Shown piece by piece: positions 35,530 to 43,378 of a stretch of 64,000 nucleotides of DNA. The notes below the pieces were generated by a model that was given only the letters and a program-made list of their open reading frames with translations, was not told where the DNA came from and ran no database searches. Every line of letters starts with the position of its first letter. The first letter of the stretch is position 1. The stretch is taken from positions 248,001 to 312,000 of the forward strand of contig CANLWG010000003.1 in assembly GCA_947494715.1 (NCBI GenBank), written 5' to 3'. A program made the translations under genes and the position numbers. This stretch comes from an uncultured Flavobacteriaceae bacterium. GTDB taxonomy: Bacteria; Bacteroidota; Bacteroidia; Flavobacteriales; Flavobacteriaceae.

Positions 35530-37002
35530 ATGAATTTTATCAAGATAGTAGCATTTACAATGTTATCCATTCAAATAGGGTTAGCTCAAAACATAGATGC
35601 CCAGAAACCAGATAACTCAATGAGCGAATTTGGACCAACATTTCTAATACAAAATGTAAATATTATTAATGTGAAGAACGGGCAAATGCTTTCTGACCAT
35701 TCTATTCTGGTTTCTGATGGAAAAATAAAATCCATTTTACCAACTAAAGAACTTGACATAATTAATTTTTCTGAGATTATCGATGCTCAAGGAAGTTTTG
35801 TAATTCCAGGACTATGGGATATGCATGCGCACTTACGTGCCAATAATTTACCTCCTGAGATAATCACAGATTGGATGATGCCTCTTCTTATAGCCAATGG
35901 TGTGACGGGAGTCCGGGAAATGACATCAAGCTGTGAGACCGACGATCAAGGACCGGTTTGTTTGGAACAAATGCGTGAATGGCAAAAAGAGATCGATATG
36001 GGTGCTTTGGATGGGCCAAGGTTTTTGTCCTTAAGTAGTTTCCAACTTAATTCGCCAAGGGAATCGGATTACACAAAAAAGGAAATCAAACAAATGGTCG
36101 AAACGTTCGATGAACAAAATATCGACCTCATAAAAGTCTATACTGGCTTATCTCCTAAGGCATATAATTGGGTCACGCAGGAGGCCAAGAAACACAATAT
36201 TCCAGTAGGCGGCCATATTCCACTTAGAATGACGATCTCCGAAGCATCCACAAAAGGGCTTAGAAGTCTTGAGCATGCAAGGGATTTTCTTTTTGATTGT
36301 TTTCCCGATTCTAAGTCTTTCCGGAAATCAGCAAAATCACAAGATCCTCCTATTGATGTAATGCATGATATGGTTGACCAATTTGAGGAAAAGAAATGTC
36401 AGAAAATATTTCAAGTGATGATTAAAAACAAGACATGGTATGTCCCTACCCACCTAACAAGAAGAATGGAAGCCTTTGCACACAATTTTGAGTTTAGAAA
36501 TGATAATAGAAATCAGTACATCCCTAAAATGCTATTAGATTCATGGAAGAATGATGCCGATCGTGTTGTAGCAATAGATTCTACAAAATACGGTAGAGAT
36601 GCCTTTATGAGATTTTATCGCAAAGGATTGGGAATAACAGGTGAAGCCCATGATGCAGGTGTTAGAATAATCGTTGGTACCGATGGCGGTGACAGTTTTG
36701 TATACCCGGGATTTGGTGTTCATGATGAGTTAAAAGAACTGGTCAAGGCTGGTTTAACGCCACTAGAAGCCATTCAAGCTGCAACTATACATTCAGCTGA
36801 GTTCTTAAACCTTCAGAAATCATTTGGTTCAATTGAGGTAGGCAAAAAAGCCGATTTTATTTTATTAAAACATAATCCATTGGTTAATATTGAAAATACT
36901 CAAATTATGAAGGCGGTCATTTATAGAGGGGAGTATTTCAATAGCGACAAACTAAATTCTTTGTTGGATAAAGCAAAATATTTTAAATCAAAAATTGATT
37001 AA
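35530..37002 (+). CDS. exported amidohydrolase (imidazolonepropionase-like)
   Basis: A 490-residue protein with a signal peptide (about residues 1-19, ending GLAQ). The metal-binding DMHAHL (HxH), GGHIP and SLEHARD histidines and GTDGGDSF aspartate are present, and the C-terminal segment IEVGKKADFILLKHNPL closes the family fold. It is related to the lipoprotein amidohydrolase at 21951. It ends the 33-37 kb segment whose base composition is more A+T rich than its flanks. The sigma/anti-sigma pair 64 bp upstream may control it. Confidence 0.88.
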   Translation: MNFIKIVAFTMLSIQIGLAQNIDAQKPDNSMSEFGPTFLIQNVNIINVKNGQMLSDHSILVSDGKIKSILPTKELDIINFSEIIDAQGSFVIPGLWDMHAHLRANNLPPEIITDWMMPLLIANGVTGVREMTSSCETDDQGPVCLEQMREWQKEIDMGALDGPRFLSLSSFQLNSPRESDYTKKEIKQMVETFDEQNIDLIKVYTGLSPKAYNWVTQEAKKHNIPVGGHIPLRMTISEASTKGLRSLEHARDFLFDCFPDSKSFRKSAKSQDPPIDVMHDMVDQFEEKKCQKIFQVMIKNKTWYVPTHLTRRMEAFAHNFEFRNDNRNQYIPKMLLDSWKNDADRVVAIDSTKYGRDAFMRFYRKGLGITGEAHDAGVRIIVGTDGGDSFVYPGFGVHDELKELVKAGLTPLEAIQAATIHSAEFLNLQKSFGSIEVGKKADFILLKHNPLVNIENTQIMKAVIYRGEYFNSDKLNSLLDKAKYFKSKID

Positions 37003-37274
37003 AAAGGCCCTGGTTTAAAATGGCTATTATAGTAGAAATTTGTTTTTTAGGTTATTTGCCACCCTTTAGATACCAAGGAAAGAACAAAATACCAAAAATC
37101 CAATCATTTTTTCCCTACAAGGCTTCAGAAGCGTGTAATTTATAGATTTAAGCAAGAAAGACAACAGAGAAAATTCTTTTGTTCGTTTTACCGAAAACTA
37201 ACTGGTAAAATCTCAATTATTGGATACTCCCATAAAACCAACGTTTTTTAAAACTGACCCTTAAAAAGCAAAAA
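37003..37274. other. decayed non-coding stretch
   Basis: AT-rich sequence with many stop codons in all frames and no terminator. It lies between the exported amidohydrolase and the Gfo/Idh relic and could be remains of older genes. Confidence 0.4.
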
Positions 37275-37340
37275 GACATCATTAGGGTAAAGGCCGCCAA
37301 TGAATCTACCAAAACAGACAGAACGGTAAAATTATCTTAA
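37275..37340 (+). pseudogene. relic of a Gfo/Idh oxidoreductase C-terminus
   Basis: The last 21 codons before a TAA at 37338 read DIIRVKAANESTKTDRTVKL plus S. Twelve of 21 positions match the end of the intact oxidoreductase gene that stops at 32696 (ending VEAINESARTGKTVKLL). The frame upstream is short and lacks the rest of the domain. This is a decayed 3' fragment, not a gene. Confidence 0.6.
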
Positions 37341-37368
37341 GCGGTGTTTTTCTTTTTCTAAAAGAGCG

Positions 37369-37376
37369 TATTTTTG
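37369..37376 (+). promoter_or_regulatory. -7 box TATTTTTG before the thioesterase gene
   Basis: TATTTTTG fits TANNTTTG, 36 bp before the ATG. A -33 TTG was not found at the right distance. Confidence 0.4.
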
Positions 37377-37411
37377 AAACTTTTATGCATGCATAACAAA
37401 AGGTTGAAAAA

Positions 37412-37885
37412 ATGTACGTAAAGGAATTTGAAGTTCGTTGGAGCGATGTTGATGCCAATAGGCACTTGGCCAACAGTGCCTATATCAATTTTATGAGCCA
37501 TACCCGTATGAGTTATCTCTTGGAACTGGGTTTTGACCAAAGGATGATGGCGAAACATCAAATCGGTCCGGTCGTTTTTTATGAGCACATGTATTATTTT
37601 AAAGAAGTGTTTCCTGGAAAACCAATACAGGTCTCATTAGAGGTAATGGGTATAAGTGAGGATGGAAAATTCTTTGAGTTCTATCATAATTTTTATGATG
37701 CCAAAGGAAGGAATGTGGCCCATTGCGAAATGATGGGGGCATGGATGGGTTTGGAGACCCGAAAGCTTATCAGCCTTCCCGAAGAGTTGCTTCAAATGTT
37801 CCATTCAGCGGAAAAACCAAAAGGTTTTCGAATATTGACAAAAGAGGATACCCGAAAGTTTGCCAAGACGCCTCAAGATCTTTGA
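37412..37885 (+). CDS. hotdog-fold acyl-CoA thioesterase
   Basis: A 157-residue single hotdog domain. The start has the family signature FEVRWSDVDANRHLANSAYINFM with the catalytic Asp, then the long helix SHTRMSYLLELG. Later strands include FYEHMYYFKEVFPGKPIQVSLEVMG and FEFYHNFYD. Members hydrolyse acyl-CoA or acyl-ACP (4-hydroxybenzoyl-CoA thioesterase/FatA-like). Chain specificity is not evident. It precedes the DUF763 gene by 63 bp. Confidence 0.9.
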   Translation: MYVKEFEVRWSDVDANRHLANSAYINFMSHTRMSYLLELGFDQRMMAKHQIGPVVFYEHMYYFKEVFPGKPIQVSLEVMGISEDGKFFEFYHNFYDAKGRNVAHCEMMGAWMGLETRKLISLPEELLQMFHSAEKPKGFRILTKEDTRKFAKTPQDL

Positions 37886-37948
37886 CCATTTCTTAACATC
37901 ATAACAAATATTGGAAAAAATCCATATATTTGGCAATATTCCAAAACT

Positions 37949-39172
37949 ATGATGCAGCGTTCTGGTACGGCAGATTTGGCATTGCATGGAGGGGCCATCC
38001 CACCATGGCTCTTTAGCAGAATGAAGCAGCTAACCTTACCGCTTGTCGAGGCTATTATTATCCAAAATGGAAAAGACGATTTTCTGGAACGGTTGTCCGA
38101 TCCTTTATGGTTTCAGAGTTTTGGAACGGTCATTGGAATGGATTGGAATTCCTCTGGGGTTACCACTGCCGTTGTGCGTGCATTAAAACAGGCAATTAAT
38201 CCCGTTTCTAGGGCATTGGGAATATATGTATGCGGCGGAAAAGGGAAAAAGTCTCTCCAAACCCCCAATGAACTTCTTGGAGTAGGCTATAAGACAGGAT
38301 TGGACGGTGACCATTTGGCCCAATGTAGCAAACTAAGTGCCAAGGTAGACAATACGGCTTTGCAGGATGGTTTTAACCTTTACCTGCACAATTTTGTGGT
38401 GAGCGATACAGGCAAATGGTCCGTAATCCAGCAGGGAATGCATAACTCAAACGGTATGGCACGCAGGTATCATTGGCATTCCGGAAACTTGAACTCTTTT
38501 GTGGAGGAGCCGCATACTGCTGTATGTGGAGAAAATCAGGGTTCCATTCTAAATTTGGTGCATAAGGAAGCCGGGGCAACACGAAAGTCCATTATGGATA
38601 TTTCCAAAGAGCACCCGGATAGGATATTGAAGGAATTGCCACATCTTTTGGTGCCGGTTTATCATGAAATGAAAGCGAAGGATGTAGATTTGAAACGTTT
38701 AGGCAGCATCCTCTGGCTAGCACAAGAGAATGAAATAAAGACCTTTGAAGAGCTTTTGTTGCTCAAAGGTCTAGGACCTCGGACCTTACAATCATTAACC
38801 TTGGTAAGCGAGATCATACACGGAACGCCATCACGGTTTTCAGATCCGGCCCGTTTTGCCTTTGCCCATGGAGGCAAGGATGCTACACCATTTCCCGTTC
38901 CTACCAAAGTATACGACGAAACTATTGCTAGTCTTAAGGATGCCGTCCAACAAGCAAGAATTGGTAATACGGATAAAATCAAGGCCATTCATAAACTTAC
39001 GGGTTTGGCCCAAAAGGCAGAAAGGGGTTTTCGGCCAAATGCGAATTTTGAAGCTTTAGTAAGAAAAGAAAAAGAAGAATCACATAAATATGGGGGTAGA
39101 AGCATCCATGGGTTTGCCAAGCCAAAGAACAATAGGCAGTTGAATCTATTCGAAGGCACTAAGGGCAAATAG
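37949..39172 (+). CDS. DUF763 domain protein
   Basis: A 407-residue protein; the start at 37949 or the next codon fits the family's usual opening (QRSGTADLALHGGAIPPWL). DUF763 members are widespread in archaea and scattered in bacteria and have no proven function. A helix-hairpin-helix-like segment (LLLKGLGPRTLQSL, about residues 270-283) hints at DNA contact, and a cluster of acidic and His residues near MDWNSSG and the YHWHSGN segment may bind metal. No signal peptide. It appears to be the end of a short operon with the thioesterase. Confidence 0.88.
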   Translation: MMQRSGTADLALHGGAIPPWLFSRMKQLTLPLVEAIIIQNGKDDFLERLSDPLWFQSFGTVIGMDWNSSGVTTAVVRALKQAINPVSRALGIYVCGGKGKKSLQTPNELLGVGYKTGLDGDHLAQCSKLSAKVDNTALQDGFNLYLHNFVVSDTGKWSVIQQGMHNSNGMARRYHWHSGNLNSFVEEPHTAVCGENQGSILNLVHKEAGATRKSIMDISKEHPDRILKELPHLLVPVYHEMKAKDVDLKRLGSILWLAQENEIKTFEELLLLKGLGPRTLQSLTLVSEIIHGTPSRFSDPARFAFAHGGKDATPFPVPTKVYDETIASLKDAVQQARIGNTDKIKAIHKLTGLAQKAERGFRPNANFEALVRKEKEESHKYGGRSIHGFAKPKNNRQLNLFEGTKGK

Positions 39173-39218
39173 AAAACTTTTCAGCTTTATTCGGTATCAT
39201 TCCCGCCACATCGTAACG

Positions 39219-39236
39219 CCCTTCCTTTTGGAAGGG
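39219..39236. other. 7-bp hairpin after the DUF763 gene
   Basis: CCCTTCC and GGAAGGG pair around TTTT. No T run follows on either strand, so termination is uncertain. Confidence 0.4.
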
Positions 39237-39331
39237 ATATAAAAGAACCAAACCGATTTGAGGGCAGTGATATACTTTTTTGGCTTCTTTATACTTTCAT
39301 GTCAAGTGTGATTATGCGGAAATAATAATTA

Positions 39332-39358
39332 AAATTTTGTATACCGTATACAAAATTT
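39332..39358. promoter_or_regulatory. 27-bp palindromic GntR-type operator
   Basis: Thirteen bases on the left (39332-39344, ending TTGTATAC) are the exact reverse complement of 39346-39358 (starting GTATACAA), with one central C. TTGTATAC-N-GTATACAA fits operators bound by FCD-type GntR regulators. It lies between the -33 and -7 boxes of the promoter before the gntR gene, so binding should block RNA polymerase. Confidence 0.8.
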
Positions 39359-39368
39359 AGTATTTTTG
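39336..39368 (+). promoter_or_regulatory. Bacteroidota promoter of the gntR operon
   Basis: -33 TTTG (39336-39339) and -7 TATTTTTG (39361-39368) are 21 bp apart, the standard spacing. The start codon follows 5 bp after the -7 box, so the transcript may be leaderless or the leader very short. Confidence 0.7.
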
Positions 39369-39372
39369 AAAC

Positions 39373-40011
39373 ATGCGTATTACTGCGGATGAATTGAGCA
39401 AACAGGCCTATAAGAAGGTCAAAAAAATGATTGTTTCCAAAAAATTGTTGCCGGGCCAAAAAATCGTTCAGGAGCAATTGGCCGATAAATTGGGTATCAG
39501 TAGAACTCCTTTGCGTTCTGCCTTACAGATGCTCGAAGCCGAATCATTGATTAAGTCTATACCGCGAAGAGGCGTCATCGTAAGGGAATTTAGCGATGCT
39601 GAAATCATTGAGATCTATGACTGTCGTATAGCTTTGGAAAGTACCGCAATTAGGCTGTTCACACAAAGGGCCACCCAATCTGAAATTGACAGATTAAGAA
39701 GCTTGTTGATACCTTTTGAAAAAGGAAAAATCGATGCCCAAGCCTATCAAAAAGCGGATAGTGAGTTTCATAATTCCTTAATAAAAAATTCTGGAAACGA
39801 ATTTTTATACAACCTGTTCCAGAAAGGGAATCTCCTGGTTTGTATTGATATGATCGGATTGGTGCGCCCACCGCAGGAGACTTTGGAGGAACATTTGGAT
39901 ATTGTTTCGGCCATCCGTTACCGTGATGCTGACTTAGCCGAAAGTTTGATAAGAGATCACTTGGAGAAATCAAAGCAACTGATCCGAAAAAAACTAAAGA
40001 ATGAAGGGTAA
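39373..40011 (+). CDS. GntR/FCD family transcriptional regulator
   Basis: A 212-residue repressor-type protein. The winged helix lies in residues ~8-72 (QEQLADKLGISRTPLRSALQMLEAESLIKSIPRRGVIV). The FCD sensor domain follows, with likely metal ligands D124/H128-type residues in QKADSEFHN, His in LEEHLDI and His in IRDHLEKS. FCD GntR proteins usually sense sugar acids or related metabolites. The gene carries a palindromic operator in its own promoter and overlaps the MFS gene by 11 bp, so it should control the whole operon including itself. Confidence 0.92.
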   Translation: MRITADELSKQAYKKVKKMIVSKKLLPGQKIVQEQLADKLGISRTPLRSALQMLEAESLIKSIPRRGVIVREFSDAEIIEIYDCRIALESTAIRLFTQRATQSEIDRLRSLLIPFEKGKIDAQAYQKADSEFHNSLIKNSGNEFLYNLFQKGNLLVCIDMIGLVRPPQETLEEHLDIVSAIRYRDADLAESLIRDHLEKSKQLIRKKLKNEG

Positions 40012-41284
40012 ACCCATATTCCCTACCCGTTATAAAATGGTCTTCGGTACTTTTCTGTTGGCCATGATCGTATTGTTTGATCGTATATTGCTCTCCGTAG
40101 CCAAAGACCCGGTTGCCGAATCCCTTCAATTAAACGACAAGCAAATGGGGTGGGCCATGAGCATTTTTGCTTTGGGGTATGCCTTGTTCCAAACCCCGGC
40201 AGGGTTATTTGCCGATAAATATGGTCCCAGAAAAATACTGACCGCAGTAGTGGCATTATGGTCAATTTTTACGGCCCTGACCGGTGCCGTCTGGAATTAT
40301 ATTACCTTATTGATTGTCCGTTTCCTCTTTGGAGCAGGGGAGGCTGGGGCCTTTCCCGGTATGGCCCGTGCTATTTATAGTTGGATTCCCTTATCGGAAC
40401 GCGGAATTGTAAATGGCATCAATTTTTCAGGAGGACGTATTGGGGCCGCTTTTGCCCTCCCTATGGTGGCCTGGTTGATGGATTTGGTCGGATGGCGTTT
40501 GACTTTTGTGTTGTTGGGTGCCATTGGTATTTTGTGGGGCATCGTATGGTACCTTTGGTTTAGGGACAATCCGGAAGATCATAAGGGAATGTCAGAAACT
40601 GAAGTGCATTATATTCAGGAACATACGGATAGGGATACCGCGGAAGGGGAAAAAGTTAAAATAGATTTTGGAAAGTTGTTTCGATCCAAAACCATGTGGC
40701 AGTTGATGGGTCAGTATTTTGCTAGCAATTTTACCTTCTTTTTCTGCCTAACATGGTTGTTTCCACATATAAAGGCGAAATATGGATTGGATGCGCTCGA
40801 AGCAGGATTTTACGCCTCTGCTCCCTTAATTTTTGGAGCCCTTGGGAATTGGTTTTCGGGATTTCTAGTAGATTTTATTTACAAAAAAAACCGTTGGGCC
40901 CTATCTCGAAAAGTTCCGGCCATCATTGGGTTCTTATTGGCATCCATTGGCATAGTCGCCAGTGTATATATGGAGGAGGTAACCCCGGCCATTATACTCA
41001 TTTCTATTGCAGTTTTTGGTGCGGATATGACCTTAAGCCCCTCATGGTCCGCATGTGTGGACGTTGGGAAGCAATTCTCGGGAGCGGTAAGCGGCACCAT
41101 GAATATGGCAGGAAATATAGGATCGTTTTTAACCGCTTTGGCATTTCCCTATTTATTGGAACTAACCGGTTCCGAAGTCCCTTTTTTCTATCTGGCGGCT
41201 GGGCTGAATCTGTTGGCGATAGTTTTATGGATGAGGGTAAAACCGCAGCAACCGTTACAAATAATAGCATCCCCAAGTTCTTAA
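40001..41284 (+). CDS. MFS transporter, ACS (anion:cation symporter)-like
   Basis: A 427-residue protein with 12 hydrophobic helices. The first helix pair carries FDRILLSVAKDP and the MGWAMSIFALGYALFQTPAG segment; the loop GLFADKYGPRKIL is the MFS signature between helices 2 and 3. The RFLFGAGEAGAFPGMARAI motif in helix 4 is typical of the ACS family, whose members take up hexuronates, galactonate, glucarate and similar acids. It overlaps the regulator gene by 11 bp and precedes the VOC gene by 57 bp. The cargo is likely a sugar acid or sugar derivative handled by the isomerases downstream; this is inference. Confidence 0.9.
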   Translation: MKGKPIFPTRYKMVFGTFLLAMIVLFDRILLSVAKDPVAESLQLNDKQMGWAMSIFALGYALFQTPAGLFADKYGPRKILTAVVALWSIFTALTGAVWNYITLLIVRFLFGAGEAGAFPGMARAIYSWIPLSERGIVNGINFSGGRIGAAFALPMVAWLMDLVGWRLTFVLLGAIGILWGIVWYLWFRDNPEDHKGMSETEVHYIQEHTDRDTAEGEKVKIDFGKLFRSKTMWQLMGQYFASNFTFFFCLTWLFPHIKAKYGLDALEAGFYASAPLIFGALGNWFSGFLVDFIYKKNRWALSRKVPAIIGFLLASIGIVASVYMEEVTPAIILISIAVFGADMTLSPSWSACVDVGKQFSGAVSGTMNMAGNIGSFLTALAFPYLLELTGSEVPFFYLAAGLNLLAIVLWMRVKPQQPLQIIASPSS

Positions 41285-41341
41285 TAAAATGCGGACTTAG
41301 AAGATATTCTGGAGAAATGAAAAGCAGGTCGATACAATAAA

Positions 41342-41758
41342 ATGAAGCAAAAAATCGCGCATATAGCTTTGGTCGTAAGGGACTACGATAAGGCCATAGA
41401 ATTTTACACCAAAAAACTGGATTTCATTCTTCTTGAAGATACCAAACTAAGTGAAGAAAAAAGATGGGTTTTGGTCGCTCCGCCAGGCGCTGAGGAGAGC
41501 TGCCTTTTATTGGCCAAAGCTGCAAATGAAGAACAAAAGAAAAGTATTGGGAACCAATCTGGAGGTAGGGTTTTTCTTTTTCTGTTTACCGATGATTTCT
41601 GGAGGGATTATAATAAAATGGTGGACCGGAATGTAAAATTCATAAGGCCGCCCAAGGAGGAAGAATATGGAAAAGTGGCCGTGTTCGAAGATTTGTACGG
41701 GAACAAGTGGGATTTATTGGAGCCAAGTCAAATTAATGAAGGAGTGCTACCTAAATAA
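41342..41758 (+). CDS. VOC family protein (operon member)
   Basis: A 138-residue protein of the vicinal oxygen chelate fold. It opens KIAHIALVVRDYDKAIEFYTKKLDF, has a middle GRVFLFLFTDDF strand and closes with KVAVFEDLYGNKWDLLEPS, which puts His and Glu/Asp at positions expected for metal ligands. It could be an epimerase, isomerase or dioxygenase. It sits between the transporter and the sugar isomerase genes and overlaps neither, spaced 13 bp before the isomerase gene. Confidence 0.88.
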   Translation: MKQKIAHIALVVRDYDKAIEFYTKKLDFILLEDTKLSEEKRWVLVAPPGAEESCLLLAKAANEEQKKSIGNQSGGRVFLFLFTDDFWRDYNKMVDRNVKFIRPPKEEEYGKVAVFEDLYGNKWDLLEPSQINEGVLPK

Positions 41759-41771
41759 AAGTTGAATATCA

Positions 41772-42317
41772 ATGATCACAAAAAAAAATTTTGAGGAAGT
41801 ATGCCAAAGATCCTTGGAGATGATCGAGGAAGCTGGGATATACCTAACGGAAGCGGATAAGAAGAATATCACTGCCGCGGATTTTGGTCTAAACGATATA
41901 AAGAAAGAAGGCATACAAATCCTTACCCTTTTTGATACGGATCGTATGGCAGCAAAGATTCTAGTGTTGCTTCCCAACCAGACCGAACCCGAACATTGGC
42001 ATCCACCTGTAGGTGACGACCCAGGTAAGGAAGAGGTTATCCGTGGTATTTGGGGAGACCTAACTTTTTGCATTCCAGGGGAAGACAATATGAAGCAGGG
42101 TTTTATTGTGGAAGGAAAAGAGAATTGTTACACCATGCGCAATGAAGTGATTATCCGTCCCGGAGAACAACTGATATTACCTCCTGGAACCAAACATTGG
42201 TTTCAGGCAGGGAAACGAGGGGCGGTCATGTATTCATTTTCAACAAAAGTAACAGACTTGCTGGACCAGTTTACGGATCCCAATATTATTAGGGAAACCA
42301 AAATTGAAGGATATTAA
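41772..42317 (+). CDS. cupin sugar isomerase (D-lyxose/D-mannose isomerase family)
   Basis: A 181-residue cupin. The metal-binding cluster EHWHPPVGDDPGKEE (about residues 75-89) contains the H-x-H...E pattern of D-lyxose isomerases, and the fourth ligand lies in the PPGTKHWF motif near residue 143. Known members interconvert D-lyxose/D-xylulose or D-mannose/D-fructose with Mn2+. Length is slightly shorter than the E. coli-type enzyme. Placed fourth in the GntR operon, it should isomerise an aldose taken up by the transporter or made from it. Confidence 0.88.
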   Translation: MITKKNFEEVCQRSLEMIEEAGIYLTEADKKNITAADFGLNDIKKEGIQILTLFDTDRMAAKILVLLPNQTEPEHWHPPVGDDPGKEEVIRGIWGDLTFCIPGEDNMKQGFIVEGKENCYTMRNEVIIRPGEQLILPPGTKHWFQAGKRGAVMYSFSTKVTDLLDQFTDPNIIRETKIEGY

Positions 42318-42380
42318 ACTATAAAATTCAACTGTACTTTCCCCTAATTAAGAGGGGTGGTCATATATAAAACGAAACAA

Positions 42381-43340
42381 ATGAAGCAAAGCATCATAAC
42401 TGCCTTTTTAGGCCGGACCCAAGACCGATTTTCGGAGTATCAAGAACCTACCTCTTTAGAAGAGCGTTTGGACCTTGTGGTTAAAATCCCAGGTGTGGAT
42501 GGGGTAGAAATCGTGTATCCTTACGAAACGGAGGAAGCGGAATCTACCAAGAAAATGTTCATGGATAGAGGCTTGAGTTTCGCGGCAGTTAACGCTAACA
42601 TCAAAAAGGAAACCCAATGGGTTCCGGGGGCACTTTCAAGACCTGATTCCGACTTACGGCAAGGAGCCATCGAAATCATAAAGGAAGCAAAGGATTATGC
42701 CAAAGCGGTTGGCGCGCCTTTGGTGACTTGTTGTCCTTTATCCGATGGATATGATAATCTATTTCAGGTGGACTATCCCAAGGCTTGGCGAAATATGGTA
42801 GACTCTGTAATAGAAGCCGCCGACTATCTACCGGAAATCCCTTTATTTATTGAATATAAAATCAATGAAACTAGGGTACATGCCCAATTGGACAATTGTG
42901 CCAAAACCATTTTGTTCCTAAAAGATGTGGGAAACAAAGCTACAGGGGTGACCATTGATTTTGGCCATGCATTGCTGGCCAAGGAAAATCCAGCGCAAGT
43001 AATTGCGCTTTGCGAGGAAACAGAAACGGATTACTACTTGCATACCAATGACAACGATTTTAACTTTGATTGGGATTTGATTTCAGGTTCCCGAAATCTT
43101 CTTCACACCGTAGAATTTTTATTCTACGCCAAGGAATATGGATATGATAAATATTTTACCGCTGATGCCTCCCCGCGTATTTTTGATATGATCGGTTTTT
43201 TTACCGAACATGCTGAAATGAACTTGGCCATTTGGAATTTGGTCGATAAACTCGACCGCAAAAAATATCGAAAGTTGATGCACGAAGAAAGGCATATGGA
43301 TTTGATGCAATTAGTACGAAAGGAAATATATAGATTATAG
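42381..43340 (+). CDS. sugar phosphate isomerase/epimerase-like TIM barrel
   Basis: A 319-residue protein when started at 42381 (eight extra residues with the start at 42357). It has the xylose-isomerase-like TIM barrel pattern with likely metal ligands E in FIEYKIN, D and H in IDFGHA, and H in YYLHTNDND. A substrate-binding segment WNLVDKLDRKKYR lies near the C-terminus. Related enzymes include ketose 3-epimerases, L-rhamnose-type isomerases and hydroxypyruvate isomerase; which one cannot be told. It is the last gene of the five-gene operon. No kinase or aldolase follows. Confidence 0.88.
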   Translation: MKQSIITAFLGRTQDRFSEYQEPTSLEERLDLVVKIPGVDGVEIVYPYETEEAESTKKMFMDRGLSFAAVNANIKKETQWVPGALSRPDSDLRQGAIEIIKEAKDYAKAVGAPLVTCCPLSDGYDNLFQVDYPKAWRNMVDSVIEAADYLPEIPLFIEYKINETRVHAQLDNCAKTILFLKDVGNKATGVTIDFGHALLAKENPAQVIALCEETETDYYLHTNDNDFNFDWDLISGSRNLLHTVEFLFYAKEYGYDKYFTADASPRIFDMIGFFTEHAEMNLAIWNLVDKLDRKKYRKLMHEERHMDLMQLVRKEIYRL

Positions 43341-43378
43341 GATTTCCCATTAATTCGGGATATGGCAAAACAAAAAGG

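Noticed and set aside
40753-41340. 195-codon plus-strand frame overlapping the MFS gene
   Set aside because: It is in another frame inside a clear 12-helix transporter and is rich in C, W and H as expected for a shadow of membrane-protein codons.
42340-42357. CCCCT/AGGGG hairpin between the two isomerase genes
   Set aside because: Stem of only five pairs and no T run; not enough to call a terminator inside the operon.
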